Source: Lysobacter capsici (GTDB lineage Bacteria > Pseudomonadota > Gammaproteobacteria > Xanthomonadales > Xanthomonadaceae). From it: a DNA stretch of 64,000 nt. The DNA lies in the NCBI RefSeq assembly GCF_018732085.1, contig NZ_CP076103.1, positions 2,480,001-2,544,000 of the forward strand, written 5' to 3'. This document shows positions 8,872 through 16,956 of the stretch, in pieces; the stretch's first letter is position 1; every line of letters begins with the position of its first letter. The position numbers and the translations under genes are program-made. The notes under the pieces are model-generated. The model searched no databases. It was not told the origin of the DNA and saw only the letters and a program-made list of their open reading frames with translations.

Positions 8872-10054
8872 GGTGGGCGAGGTCGTTTGCGAACTGCTCC
8901 TCGTAACGCAGGCTGCTCCTCTTCAGTCGGAAAAGGAAACCCGTCGTAGCTCGCTTCGACAATGGAATCACTTGATGCTCAAGGAATCCCGCGAGATGTT
9001 TTCGCTGAACCGAAACCGGCCATTCGGACACATCGGCTGAGCGACGCTTTTTGCCGACGGACCAAGCCGCGCTGGGCCAGCCTCCGGTTTCTGCAAGCAT
9101 TGCTCCGCAATCGTCGTAGGTGCCGTGAGACTTGGAAAGGCGTCCAGCGATCCATTTCGCCATTGGAACACTCACGGCATTGCCGACCATGCGCCACCGC
9201 TGTCCCCTCGATTCACGAGTTGCGTCGCCTGTGGACAATGTCCATCCGGCCTTGAATCCTTGGAGTCTTTCCGCATCCTCGATGGACGGCATGGCAATTA
9301 ACCTGCGCTGCGGAAACCAGACGGCGGGTGGCGATGGGATGTGCAGCGCAGACCCGCCCTTGAGCGGAGGAACTGCATCGATGGCCCAGCCCAAACCAGT
9401 GTTGCCCTCAGTCCAATAGAAGCCGCACGCATGCGATCCCCTCGGCTTCTTTTCGGGAGCGCCCGCGTCCTGACCGAGGAGGGCAGGACGGGGGTCGTGG
9501 TCTCGCGAGGCGATGAGAACAACGCGTCGGCGCCGTTGGGGCAGGCCAAATGCTTGTGCGTCAATGGTGCGATATGCCCACGAATAGCCCATGGACTCCA
9601 GCTCATCGGCTATGAATCGAATCGCGCGCCCCCCATGCAGATTCAGCATGAAGGGCACGTTTTCGATGACCACCCACTCCGGCGCATCACGCCTTATCTT
9701 GAGGAGGTCGAGAAGGACATGGACGAGTCCTGAATTGGGCCCGGTGATGCCCTTACGACGCCCAACCTGGCTGAGATCTTGGCAAGGAAAGCCAGCAGTG
9801 AGCACGGTGCACGGAGGAAGACGCTTGATCGTCCTGACATCGCCTACGACATCAGTCCCCGCGAACCGCGACTCCAGAACCTTTCGCGCCGCGGCGTCGA
9901 TCTCGCAGAGGAGGGCTGCCTCATAGCCGGCCTCATGGAAGCCTGCTTCCAGGCCCCCCACCCCCGCGAAGAGACCCGCTACGGTTGGCTTCTTGGATGG
10001 GGCCGAAGGCTTGGCTGGGGATCGCTTGGTTTCCCCGCCTGAAGTCCTGCTCAC
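8852..10054 (-). CDS. DNA (cytosine-5-)-methyltransferase, DruM/Dcm type
   Basis: This 400-residue protein carries the ordered C5-methyltransferase motifs: FAGVGG at 29-34 (SAM binding), the catalytic PCQ at 90-92 with Cys91, ENV at 131-133, the QRRRRV motif VIII, and RWRMVGNAVSVPMAKWI (motifs IX-X) near residue 290. It transfers methyl groups from SAM to cytosine in a DNA site that the sequence does not reveal. The start is GTG; an upstream ATG frame runs into a stop overlapping it. It lies convergent to the DruE-like gene, with a vsr stub at its 3' end. Type II Druantia includes a cytosine methylase (DruM), so it may protect host DNA in that system. It could instead be a solitary Dcm with its former Vsr partner. 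Confidence 0.85.
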   Translation of the reverse strand: MSRTSGGETKRSPAKPSAPSKKPTVAGLFAGVGGLEAGFHEAGYEAALLCEIDAAARKVLESRFAGTDVVGDVRTIKRLPPCTVLTAGFPCQDLSQVGRRKGITGPNSGLVHVLLDLLKIRRDAPEWVVIENVPFMLNLHGGRAIRFIADELESMGYSWAYRTIDAQAFGLPQRRRRVVLIASRDHDPRPALLGQDAGAPEKKPRGSHACGFYWTEGNTGLGWAIDAVPPLKGGSALHIPSPPAVWFPQRRLIAMPSIEDAERLQGFKAGWTLSTGDATRESRGQRWRMVGNAVSVPMAKWIAGRLSKSHGTYDDCGAMLAETGGWPSAAWSVGKKRRSADVSEWPVSVQRKHLAGFLEHQVIPLSKRATTGFLFRLKRSSLRYEEQFANDLAHHAKNAD

Positions 10055-10229
10055 CGCTTCGAGCCCATGAATGCCTCTGCAAATATCGGAAGAATACCAA
10101 CTGCTGAACCACTAGCAGCGCGAGGGGGGCCCCGAGCTCGAAGCGCGGCGCAAGGGTTCGTCCGCCTATTCCTGCGGGCTACAATTGACCCCGGTCGCCC
10201 CATACTGGGCATGTTATCCGATGCACAGT

Positions 10230-10478
10230 TTAGGTAGGATCACTCACATGCAGCAGCCGCAATGTACTGGGCAGGCGGGCGGGGGCGAAACTTTTCTTGG
10301 CTTGCCCTTTAACGGGGAGCGAGGCGATCACCAGGATGGCCTTAGCAAGCACATCCGAGGTCGCAAAAAAGTAAGCCTCAGGCAGATCGAGCGCTTTGGC
10401 CAGTTGACGGACGACTTCGAGATTGGGCTCGGACAGGCCTCGCTCGTAGCGGCTGATCCTGGGAGCCGCCGTGTTCGG
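10230..10478 (-). pseudogene. XRE-family regulator, C-terminal fragment
   Basis: The last 80 or so codons encode RISRYERGLSEPNLEVVRQL and LDLPEAYFFA, which match the second half of an XRE helix-turn-helix domain and its extension. The N-terminal half of the domain is missing: upstream of about 10478 the sequence changes to an RHS coding fragment. The stop is TAA at 10230-10232. Loss of helices 1-2 should abolish DNA binding. It may once have regulated the neighbouring methyltransferase, which is transcribed the same way, but this is speculation. Confidence 0.55.
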
Positions 10479-10479
10479 C

Positions 10480-11230
10480 TCACGGTGTCGTCCTGATGAC
10501 CGGACCAAACGGTTCGTACGTGGCGTTACTGAGCAGCACCGTGCGAACGCCACTAGCCGGTTGGACGCCGATCTCTTGGATTCGGCCCTGGGGATCGCGG
10601 ATGTAATCGCCCACAGCGCCATCGGGATAGGTCATAGCTCGCAGTTGGCCGCCTAAGGTGTAGGCGTACTGCAACATCAGGCTTCGCGCGCCGACCGTCT
10701 GAACTTTACGTGCCACCTGGCCGAAACGGTTGTAGCAATATTTCAGCTCAGTGCCATCGGTACGCATTGCGGTGACGCGGCCCAGAGCGAACGTTTCGCC
10801 GCTCGCACAGAGGCTGTTAACGGTGTCGTAGTCGTACTCGACATCGGCCGGACCGCTGGCGGTGTAGAAGATCGCCTTCGGGCGGTTTAAAGCGTCATAG
10901 GTGTAACGATGCGCTGTCGCGTCGTTAGCGTCCTTCTTGGTCGCCAGCAAGCCAGCAGCGTCATAGCCGTAGTCGGTGATGCCGGTGTCCGGGCTCTCCA
11001 ACTGGATCTGCTCGCCGAAGCCGTTGTAGCGGTAGAACGTATTCAATCGATTGGGATCGGTGACCTGGGTAATTTGATCCCGTGCGTTGTACTTCACATC
11101 GGTCTGCGCTTTCAGGCCGTTGGCATCTTGCATGGAGCGCACCAAGCGCTGCAGCGGGTCGTAATCCTGGTCGGTTACGCGGCCCAAGGCGTCGGTGGTG
11201 CGGTCGGGATTGTCAAGTCCATCGTAGGTG
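10480..11230 (-). pseudogene. RHS repeat protein, internal fragment
   Basis: About 250 codons encode consecutive YD repeats (RYNGFGEQIQLESPDTGITD, YTYDALNRPKA, YDRFG-like YNRFGQVARKVQ). They align repeat for repeat with residues in the middle of the full RHS protein at 23944-28608 but differ at many positions. There is no signal peptide, no RHS core, no DPIGL boundary and no toxin tip. The 5' side is cut by the IS3-type element and the 3' side joins the XRE stub. It is a diverged paralogue fragment, possibly a former orphan tip or donor segment, not a working gene. Confidence 0.7.
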
Positions 11231-11297
11231 ATGACCTGACCTGAAAAAACTGATCCAGATCGATTGTTCATAAACTATGACCAAGGAGATTTGGACC

Positions 11298-11577
11298 ATG
11301 CCCAAGAAGCGCTTTAGTTCCGAAGAGGTCATCCACAAGCTGCGAGAGGCCAAAGTTCTGTCGGCGCAAGGCCGCACGATCGCGGAGATCAGTCGGTCAG
11401 TTGGGTGTGACCGAGCAGACCTACTTCCGTTGGCGCAAGGAATACGGAGGTTTGAAGGTAGACCAGGCCAAGCGTCTGAAGGATCTGGAGACGGAGAATG
11501 CGCGGCTACGCCGAGCCTTGTCGGACGCGGTGATCGATAATCAGATTCTGCGCGAGGTCAGCAAGGGAAACTTCTAA
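11298..11577 (+). pseudogene. IS3-family transposase OrfA, frameshifted
   Basis: The ATG at 11298 starts a typical OrfA (MPKKRFSSEEVIHKLREAKV, with the N-terminal helix-turn-helix). A single extra T near 11397-11398 breaks the frame after the residues EISR. Reading past it restores a perfect continuation: LGVTEQTYFRWRKEYGG, then the leucine-zipper-like LKDLETENARLRRALSDAV, ending with TAA at 11575-11577. OrfA normally supplies DNA binding and combines with OrfB by programmed frameshifting. With this lesion and a truncated OrfB (from 11583), the transposase is dead. Confidence 0.75.
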
Positions 11578-11582
11578 GCCCG

Positions 11583-11741
11583 ATGCGTCGTCGTCAAGCG
11601 GTGGCCCATGTGCACGCGCATCTGGGCTACGCACAGCGACGGATTTGTCGGGCATTGCACGTCACCCGCTCGTCGGTTCGCTATGTTTCGCAGCCACGCA
11701 GCGATGAGTCTTCGCTCACGCAGGCGGTGATCGCGTTGGCC
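11583..11741 (+). pseudogene. IS3-family transposase OrfB, N-terminal stub
   Basis: About 53 codons read MRRRQAVAHVHAHLGYAQRR and RSDESSLTQAVIALA, the start of an IS3 OrfB. The DDE catalytic domain is absent because the element is cut at about 11741. The frame runs on by chance through the antisense of gene J. Confidence 0.65.
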
Positions 11742-12047
11742 ACCGGGATCGAGCATGTAACGCGTGATGTTGTCGCGTGCGCCGATATGATCCAGATCGC
11801 TCCCCACGGCATAGGCCAACATTCCGCCTTTTGCGGCATCGTTGACGCGCTGGCGGAACACCAATTCGCGATAGGCGCTTTCCTGCAAATGGATCATCGA
11901 CGGATCGGACTCGGTGAGCGCGTCGAACTCCGGGAACAGTTCGCGGAATTTCGCGATGCGCTTCGCCAGGATGGTTTCGAAGTCCAGCGGCTCGACCAGA
12001 GCAGGCGGCGGCAGTCGCGACAGATCGACGGCGGTAAAGGTGGACAT
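11742..12047 (-). pseudogene. P2-like baseplate assembly protein J, N-terminal fragment
   Basis: About 100 codons match the N-terminus of P2 gpJ-type baseplate proteins: a start rich in Leu and Pro, then FETILAKRIAKFRELFPEFD, a segment around LQESAYRELVFRQRVNDAAK, and DLDHIGARDNITR. gpJ proteins are about 300 residues and form the baseplate wedge. Here the gene is cut after LDPG, where the IS3 remnant begins. Gene I, H and the tail operon that should follow J are missing from the window, so no tail can be made from this prophage. Confidence 0.75.
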
Positions 12048-12191
12048 AGCGGACCCGGTATGAACTCGGGTCAGACTCGCGCGTGCGCGCCGATGGGCCT
12101 ACGAATGGGCTGTGTGTATGCGGGATTTACCGTCTCATCGGGTGCGACGAGCGGACGTAGACTGCGGGCGTCGAGTCTTGAGGGTGCCACC

Positions 12192-12663
12192 ATGCGCAAC
12201 GCGCCGAGAAATTCCTACCTCGACCACGATTTGATCAAGCTTGCCGAGCGGTGCATGACGCGCGCGCGCGCGTGAGCTGAGCGAGCGCGGCGTTCAGCGA
12301 ACGCCCGAGCAACGCGGTGCGCTTGCACTGGATACGGCTTATTTGTTGACCGCTGCGGGGTCCGCGCTAGATTTGAGCGAGTACATGCCGGGAAATCCCG
12401 AATACTCTGCAAAGGGTGAGGGGCGCATATCAGTCAACGAATTCATGCAATGGCATTTGCGCCATGTCCATAACTCACGCTATCGGACGTACCTTCGTGC
12501 GCTCGACATAGCGGCCGGCAAGAATCGCGAGGCGTGGCGGATCGATATCCGTATTGACGGAAAGAAACCCGACGACCTCGCAACTAAAAGCGACGAAGGG
12601 TTGCGCATGGTGTTGGATGAACTGACGAAGCTGCCACGCTGGGGCTACCGGCGGCGAGGATGA
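12192..12663 (+). pseudogene. Unknown gene broken by a frameshift at a CG dinucleotide tract
   Basis: The ATG at 12192 (MRNAPRNSYLDHDLIKLAER) opens a frame that stops at 12275 just after the tract (CG)7 at 12259-12272. The next frame resumes in phase and continues to the stop at 12661-12663 (RELSERGVQRTPEQRGALAL ... LPRWGYRRRG). One additional CG unit would join the two into a single protein of about 157 residues. I recognise no domain; the C-terminal half is rich in charged residues. Strand slippage in the CG tract, or a sequencing error there, is the likely cause. It lies in the prophage segment where genes V and W are missing. Confidence 0.5.
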
Positions 12664-12862
12664 ACGAATTGTGAAACACCCATTTCGCGGCAGCGAAACG
12701 TCGATTTTGCGTCCCCGAAAGTGGGGTTTTGAGGTCGCGAAACTATTGTTTTGTTCGATGAAATACCTGATTCCGGGGGCGTCCGGATTTTCGTTTCTTG
12801 CATAGACGACATGCGTCGGGTTTAGTAGGGGCAACACCACGCGTCAACTCAAAGGGAGCCAG

Positions 12863-13516
12863 ATGGCCACGCAGTCAACAGGAAGTCGAAACGATCCTCG
12901 CAAGCAGGAACTGTTGCGCGATTACAAATTGAAGACCGTACAGCACACGGTCTTGCTCGATGGGAGAAAGTACCCTTGTTGTGGTTGCCCTCAGTCGGTT
13001 GGGACGGATTTCTATATGTTCGAAGCCACCAATCGGGCGACGGGAGCGCAAACGTTCCTGTACGCGGGGGAACATTGCGGACGGACGCTTATGGCCTTTT
13101 CGACTTCCACGGATACGACGATTACGGACTTGCCGCACTTCGATCCGATCACCGGACAATCTAGTGCCTCTGGGGGTGGTGGTACGGGTCCTGGCGGATC
13201 AACAGCGGCATGGGCGCCGTTGAATCGCGAGTTGTTCCATGCGATCAATCTGACGTTCTTGGCGATGAAGTTGAAACCCGGTTCGACGCTATCGGCAGTG
13301 CTTGAAACGATCACCGCTAACCCGTCGCGCGTGCTGCCGACTACTGCGCCGTCTCTGAACACGATCATCAAGAACAATCTCGATAGCCAGCACAGCAGCT
13401 TGACGGACTACGTAAACGAGTTGCGGATTCAAATCCCAGCGATTAAGCAGTATCGATTCACGCTCATACGCAATGCGCTTGCGGCGCTAAAGACCCCGCC
13501 GACGGTTTACCTTTGA
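12863..13516 (+). CDS. Unknown 217-aa protein with a Cys-rich putative metal site
   Basis: A purine-rich ribosome site (AAAGGGAGCC) precedes the ATG. Cys39, Cys40 and Cys42 (YPCCGCPQ) plus His71-Cys72 (GEHCGRTL) could bind zinc. A flexible Gly/Ser stretch near residues 105-117 separates this N-terminal part from a helical C-terminal half with no recognised domain. I do not know the family. It is transcribed opposite to the phage structural genes and ends at a strong hairpin, so it behaves as an independent moron-like cargo gene in the V/W gap of the P2-like prophage. Confidence 0.6.
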   Translation: MATQSTGSRNDPRKQELLRDYKLKTVQHTVLLDGRKYPCCGCPQSVGTDFYMFEATNRATGAQTFLYAGEHCGRTLMAFSTSTDTTITDLPHFDPITGQSSASGGGGTGPGGSTAAWAPLNRELFHAINLTFLAMKLKPGSTLSAVLETITANPSRVLPTTAPSLNTIIKNNLDSQHSSLTDYVNELRIQIPAIKQYRFTLIRNALAALKTPPTVYL

Positions 13517-13523
13517 ACGACCA

Positions 13524-13548
13524 GCGCCCGCCCATTGTGGGCGGGCGC
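13524..13548. terminator. Hairpin between convergent genes
   Basis: An 11-bp perfect stem (GCGCCCGCCCA / TGGGCGGGCGC) with a TTG loop lies eight bases after the stop of the 217-residue protein and just past the end of the convergent lipoprotein gene. T-runs are weak on either side, so it may act as a bidirectional terminator of limited strength. Confidence 0.6.
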
Positions 13549-13560
13549 GGTGCGTTTCTG

Positions 13561-13722
13561 TCAGGACTCGGCTTGCTCCGCCGCAACCGTCGCGGTAGCG
13601 GGCGCCGTGTGGGTGTCGGGTGCGCGGTTGGCGAAGGTCGGATCAGTCGGCAGCGTGCAGGCCGTCAAAGACAGAGCTGCGAGCATGGCGAGGGCGAACA
13701 GAACGTGGCGGGTCGTTTTCAT
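13561..13722 (-). CDS. Small putative lipoprotein (53 aa)
   Basis: The frame begins ATG AAA ACG ACC and encodes a basic start (MKTTRH), a hydrophobic helix (VLFALAMLAALSL) and a lipobox LTAC with the acylated Cys at residue 22. The mature part is about 32 residues, rich in Thr, Ala and Pro. It is a typical small outer-membrane or periplasmic lipoprotein of unknown role. It lies between the 217-residue unknown protein and the diguanylate cyclase, inside the prophage gap. An entericidin-like or superinfection-type role is possible but unsupported. Confidence 0.55.
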   Translation of the reverse strand: MKTTRHVLFALAMLAALSLTACTLPTDPTFANRAPDTHTAPATATVAAEQAES

Positions 13723-13801
13723 GGTGCGATTCTCCGTTGTGTTGATTGAGACTGCTTGAGAATCGCCGATGTGTATGCGATGTACAGCGCACTACACACG
13801 C

Positions 13802-15481
13802 TTAGGGCATGGCTTCGGCGTGCTCTCCATGCCCAGTAACCCGGCCTCGGCCGTCCCGCTTGCTCTCATAGAGCGCGTTGTCAGCCCGCTTCAGTAGCTC
13901 GGATACAGGTTCGTGATTGCGTAGCTGCGCTACGCCCACGCTTAGGTTCGCTTCGACTATTTTTCCGTCAATGGAAAGTGGACTGTCGGCGACCGACCGA
14001 CGCAAGTATTCCGAAAGCCTCACGGCGTCCGCAAGTGGCGTATTGGGGAAAATCAATACCATTTCATCGCCGCCGTATCGGCCGAGAATATCGGCGGTGC
14101 GCAGACGATTGCGTACCCGTCTTGCGATGATGCGAAGGACGTCATCGCCTATCGCATGACCGTAGGTGTCGTTGATCGTTTTGAATCGATCAACGTCGAC
14201 GAACGCGATGGAGAGCGGATTTCCACCCGCTCGGGCCTGTGCGCCTGCCAGTTCTAGCGCTTCTTCTAACGCCGGTCGAGCAAGTACGCCCGTCAATCCG
14301 TCGTAGTCCGCGCGTTGGCGCGCTGAGTCCCAAGCGTGATTCAGCAGTCGGATTTTGTAGGTCAATCCCAACAGCAGGCTAAGCCCACCGAAGGCCAGTG
14401 CTGCGGGGTAGCCGTATTGCAGCCATTCGTAGGTCTGCCACCAATGTTGCAGGCTGCCGATTTTGATCACCAGCACCAGCATTAGAGGCGTCCACGCGGC
14501 CAACAGAATGAATGCCTCGTGTTGCCGGTGGCGCATGGCGTAAAGGCAGGCGGGAATAATCGTGGCGATGATCGTCAGCAAAACGAGATTGCCGGCGATG
14601 GCCGATTCGCGCCAAACCTGAAACGTGGATATCGCAAGCACAACGCCGAGGGCGGCGCTACAGAGATTGAGGATACGCGCGGCCCGTGGCTGGGTCATCG
14701 GCAAGTTCAGGAAGAACATCAGGAATCGCACGCTCGCGAGAACCGCGGCGGTGTTCAATAGGATGTTGGTGCGGCGATCCATCGCGAAGGCCGCCAGCCA
14801 GGCATTTCCCCGGAAATCGCCGCCCTCGATTGCGAGGCTGATTATCTGCGCGACCAATGTTGCGGCGAGATAGGCATAGCCACGTTGCCGAAGTGCAACG
14901 GCAAAGCCAATCGCAAGCAACGCCACCGCTGCCAGCGCGGTCAATACGAAAGTGCGGACGCGGTTGTATGCGTTGTCTTGTTCGTACACCGCGCGGAGCG
15001 GAAGGATTGAGAATTCGGATGCGAAGTTCGCGTTAGAGAACACGCGGACATAGATCGATTGGCCCGCCCGCAGGCCATCGGGGAGCGGAACAACATGCGC
15101 GACGGCGGAATGACTCAGATCGCTGTCGGCGCCGTACAGCGATCTACGAACGGGCGAAGCATCGCCAGGGCGCCACACTTCTAGTTCTTTTGCGAAGGGC
15201 TGGGACATAACGAACTGCGGCGATTCGGCGTCGCTAATATCCTGCGTCGCTGTGAGCCGCCACCAGCGCGACCGCTGGTCGCGCGGCAGGACCGAATGTC
15301 CGGGTATCGTTTTGAACAGGTCGCGTGCGCTAGCAGAGCGCACGAATGCGGGGGACTGGTCTTTCGCATCCGCCCGGTACTCCGCCAATGTGAACACGCT
15401 TGAAGGCGCCGCCCAGGCGGTAAAGAACGACGCCAGCAGCAACGCCACAATTTGAATTGACCGACGCCCGAAACGATCCAT
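13802..15481 (-). CDS. Membrane diguanylate cyclase with 7TMR-DISM-type sensor
   Basis: A signal-anchor start (IVALLLASFFTAWAA) leads into a periplasmic domain of about 150 residues resembling the 7TMR-DISM extracellular fold. About seven membrane helices follow (roughly residues 178-380), then a cytosolic GGDEF domain. The active-site loop is GGDEM at 470-474, and RTAD five residues before it is a standard inhibitory I-site. The expected activity is condensation of two GTP to cyclic di-GMP, controlled by a periplasmic signal and by product inhibition. It sits between phage genes J and S, where P2 has V and W. It may be phage cargo or host DNA moved in by rearrangement. Confidence 0.88.
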   Translation of the reverse strand: MDRFGRRSIQIVALLLASFFTAWAAPSSVFTLAEYRADAKDQSPAFVRSASARDLFKTIPGHSVLPRDQRSRWWRLTATQDISDAESPQFVMSQPFAKELEVWRPGDASPVRRSLYGADSDLSHSAVAHVVPLPDGLRAGQSIYVRVFSNANFASEFSILPLRAVYEQDNAYNRVRTFVLTALAAVALLAIGFAVALRQRGYAYLAATLVAQIISLAIEGGDFRGNAWLAAFAMDRRTNILLNTAAVLASVRFLMFFLNLPMTQPRAARILNLCSAALGVVLAISTFQVWRESAIAGNLVLLTIIATIIPACLYAMRHRQHEAFILLAAWTPLMLVLVIKIGSLQHWWQTYEWLQYGYPAALAFGGLSLLLGLTYKIRLLNHAWDSARQRADYDGLTGVLARPALEEALELAGAQARAGGNPLSIAFVDVDRFKTINDTYGHAIGDDVLRIIARRVRNRLRTADILGRYGGDEMVLIFPNTPLADAVRLSEYLRRSVADSPLSIDGKIVEANLSVGVAQLRNHEPVSELLKRADNALYESKRDGRGRVTGHGEHAEAMP

Positions 15482-15578
15482 GTTTATGCCCCTGTCTCAC
15501 CCAGCGAGAATACCGCCTGGTTTACGGGGCGTCGGCGGCCGGGGTCACGCTTTTTCGGCTGAACTGTGCGGGGCGTCG

Positions 15579-16037
15579 CTAAATCGCGCCGCCTGTCAGA
15601 TGCGCCACCAACAGCTCCCGCACCCGCTCGCGGCCGGCGTCGCTGAATCCCAGCAACTGGCGCCGGGCGTACCGGACCAGGGCGCCGCCGCGCTTCGCGC
15701 TGTCTATGCCGCCGTCTTGGTGGACACGGGCGATCCGCGCGACCCGGCCGGCGTAGCCGACGCGCAGACCGTTCGCGTCGCTGGTCGCGCGCAGATGGCG
15801 GGCCTGTCGGATGCGACGGAACATGACGCCGCGACGGATGCGGCCGGCGCGATCCTCGCGCTGCGGCTTGCGCGGCGCGTAGGCGCTGCCGTCCGGGTTG
15901 CGTTGTTGCGCGATGCGCTTCTGTTGCGACCGCCGCAGATCGATCGCCAGCGCTTGTAGCAGTCTGCGGCGCGCAGACGGGGCGAGCGCCGCAATCAGCG
16001 GCGCCGCCCACGTTTCCAATTGCTCAAGATCGTTCAT
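15579..16037 (-). CDS. P2 gpS-like tail completion protein (phage virion morphogenesis)
   Basis: At 152 residues it matches the length of P2 gpS. The N-terminal part contains the family pattern: RRRLLQALAIDLRRSQQKRI then QRNPDGSAYAPRKPQ. It is needed to complete and terminate phage tails. The ATG at 16037 overlaps the stop of the gpR-like gene in an ATGA arrangement, which supports this start over one 24 bases upstream. Genes V and W, which should follow, are absent. Confidence 0.85.
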   Translation of the reverse strand: MNDLEQLETWAAPLIAALAPSARRRLLQALAIDLRRSQQKRIAQQRNPDGSAYAPRKPQREDRAGRIRRGVMFRRIRQARHLRATSDANGLRVGYAGRVARIARVHQDGGIDSAKRGGALVRYARRQLLGFSDAGRERVRELLVAHLTGGAI

Positions 16038-16471
16038 GGCACCATGCCGAAGTTCGTCCACGACTCGGCGTCGAACCTCGGCTCGGGCCAGGGCGTAATG
16101 CGGTCCTCGCCATTCGGTAGCGTTTCAACGCCGATGCGCTCGGTCAGCGGTAGCCGAATTTCCACGTCCGCGCGTTCGTGGTCGATCACGTCCACTTCAA
16201 ACGCGATATCGCTGCGCCGGTCGGGATTGGCGAGCAGTTCGTTTTGATGCAGCGCGACCCAGCGCAGCACCGACAAAAATAGCCGGTTGGCGTCGCCGAC
16301 GAAATCCACCAGAACCAGCGACAGCCGATAACGCAGTTCGAATGACTCGCTCGTTTGCGCGGTGCTAATCAGGCTTCCTTCTTCCACGAACACCAGCAGG
16401 CTTTCGGGGTTGCGTTGCAGTTCGGGAATCGCCTTGGCGAGATGAGCGCGCAAACTGGCCGGCTTGTTCAT
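16034..16471 (-). CDS. P2 gpR-like tail completion protein
   Basis: This 145-residue protein has the gpR pattern (MNKPASLRAHL near the start, a VDFVGDAN...LRWVALHQNELL core, then IAFEVDVIDHERADVEIRLPL-type strands and a Trp/Pro-rich end). Together with gpS it acts in tail completion, probably at the head-proximal end. It overlaps its neighbours by four bases on both sides, typical of the tightly packed P2 late operon. It appears intact. Confidence 0.85.
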   Translation of the reverse strand: MNKPASLRAHLAKAIPELQRNPESLLVFVEEGSLISTAQTSESFELRYRLSLVLVDFVGDANRLFLSVLRWVALHQNELLANPDRRSDIAFEVDVIDHERADVEIRLPLTERIGVETLPNGEDRITPWPEPRFDAESWTNFGMVP

Positions 16472-16956
16472 GGATTGCGAAGGCGCAGCAGTTCGCGCAC
16501 GTAGTCTTGCAAGCCGATCACTTGTTCGGCGTTGGCGTGACAGGTGGCGTAGTTGTCGGCGACGGCGCCGGCAACGTCAGAGAGCGCAACGCCAGCGGCG
16601 GGCGCATCAAGATTTCCGGGGCTTGTGCCGGTGGGTTGGTTCGCTGCGGCGGCGTCATGCAGGCGCACAAACCCAACAGGCACAGTGCAAGCAGCGTCGG
16701 CAGTCGGAGTGACATAGATGGGGATTTCCTTGGTGATGATTTGGGCGTTGGCGCGCACGACCTGCACGCGGTCCACGTAACGCACCACAACGCGCTCAGA
16801 AGCCAACGCCAGATCGCGGGTGGCCTCGGCCTCGCGGCGGGCGTCCTCGGCGCGGCTGGCGCGTTCCTCGGCCGCGTGGCGGCGTCCGTTCTCGATCAGG
16901 ACGAAACCGCCGACCAGGGCGACTAGCACCAGCAGCAGCGCAAGCGCACGGGTCAT
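16468..16956 (-). CDS. Rz-like inner-membrane spanin
   Basis: The 162-residue protein starts with an N-terminal membrane anchor (ALALLLVLVALVGGFVLI), followed by a charged coiled-coil region (RRHAAEERASRAEDARREAE) extending into the periplasm. This is the layout of an i-spanin, which fuses inner and outer membranes in the last step of lysis. It follows the endolysin gene with a four-base overlap and contains the Rz1 gene in another frame. The C-terminal part has two Cys residues that could support disulfide-linked oligomers. Confidence 0.8.
   Translation of the reverse strand: MTRALALLLVLVALVGGFVLIENGRRHAAEERASRAEDARREAEATRDLALASERVVVRYVDRVQVVRANAQIITKEIPIYVTPTADAACTVPVGFVRLHDAAAANQPTGTSPGNLDAPAAGVALSDVAGAVADNYATCHANAEQVIGLQDYVRELLRLRNP
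16518..16715 (-). CDS. Rz1-like outer-membrane spanin lipoprotein, nested in Rz
   Basis: In a different frame inside the Rz gene an ATG at 16715 encodes 65 residues: a hydrophobic signal (LRLPTLLALCLLGL), a lipobox LCAC with the acylated Cys near residue 19, and a mature part rich in Pro and Thr. Fully nested, Pro-rich lipoproteins of this size are the classic o-spanin partners of Rz. The two proteins form a complex spanning the periplasm. The signal peptide, lipobox and composition together make chance unlikely. Confidence 0.8.
   Translation of the reverse strand: MSLRLPTLLALCLLGLCACMTPPQRTNPPAQAPEILMRPPLALRSLTLPAPSPTTTPPVTPTPNK

Larger units (their letters stand above)
11232..11741 (+). 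mobile_element. IS3-family insertion element, truncated
   Basis: This span contains orfA and the first 50 codons of orfB of an IS3-family element (IS407-like by orfA sequence). The left end is estimated from where RHS similarity stops (around TGACCTGAAAAAACTG); the right end is missing because the sequence changes abruptly into the antisense of phage gene J at about 11741. The element is therefore not mobile. Its position between the RHS fragment and gene J suggests that it mediated the rearrangement that joined the defence island to the prophage. Confidence 0.7.

Noticed and set aside
2266..10054. DISARM (DrmA/DrmB/DrmMII) as the identity of the defence locus
   Set aside because: DISARM splits helicase and DUF1998 parts over two shorter proteins and has a PLD protein DrmC; here a single chain of 2023 residues fits DruE better.
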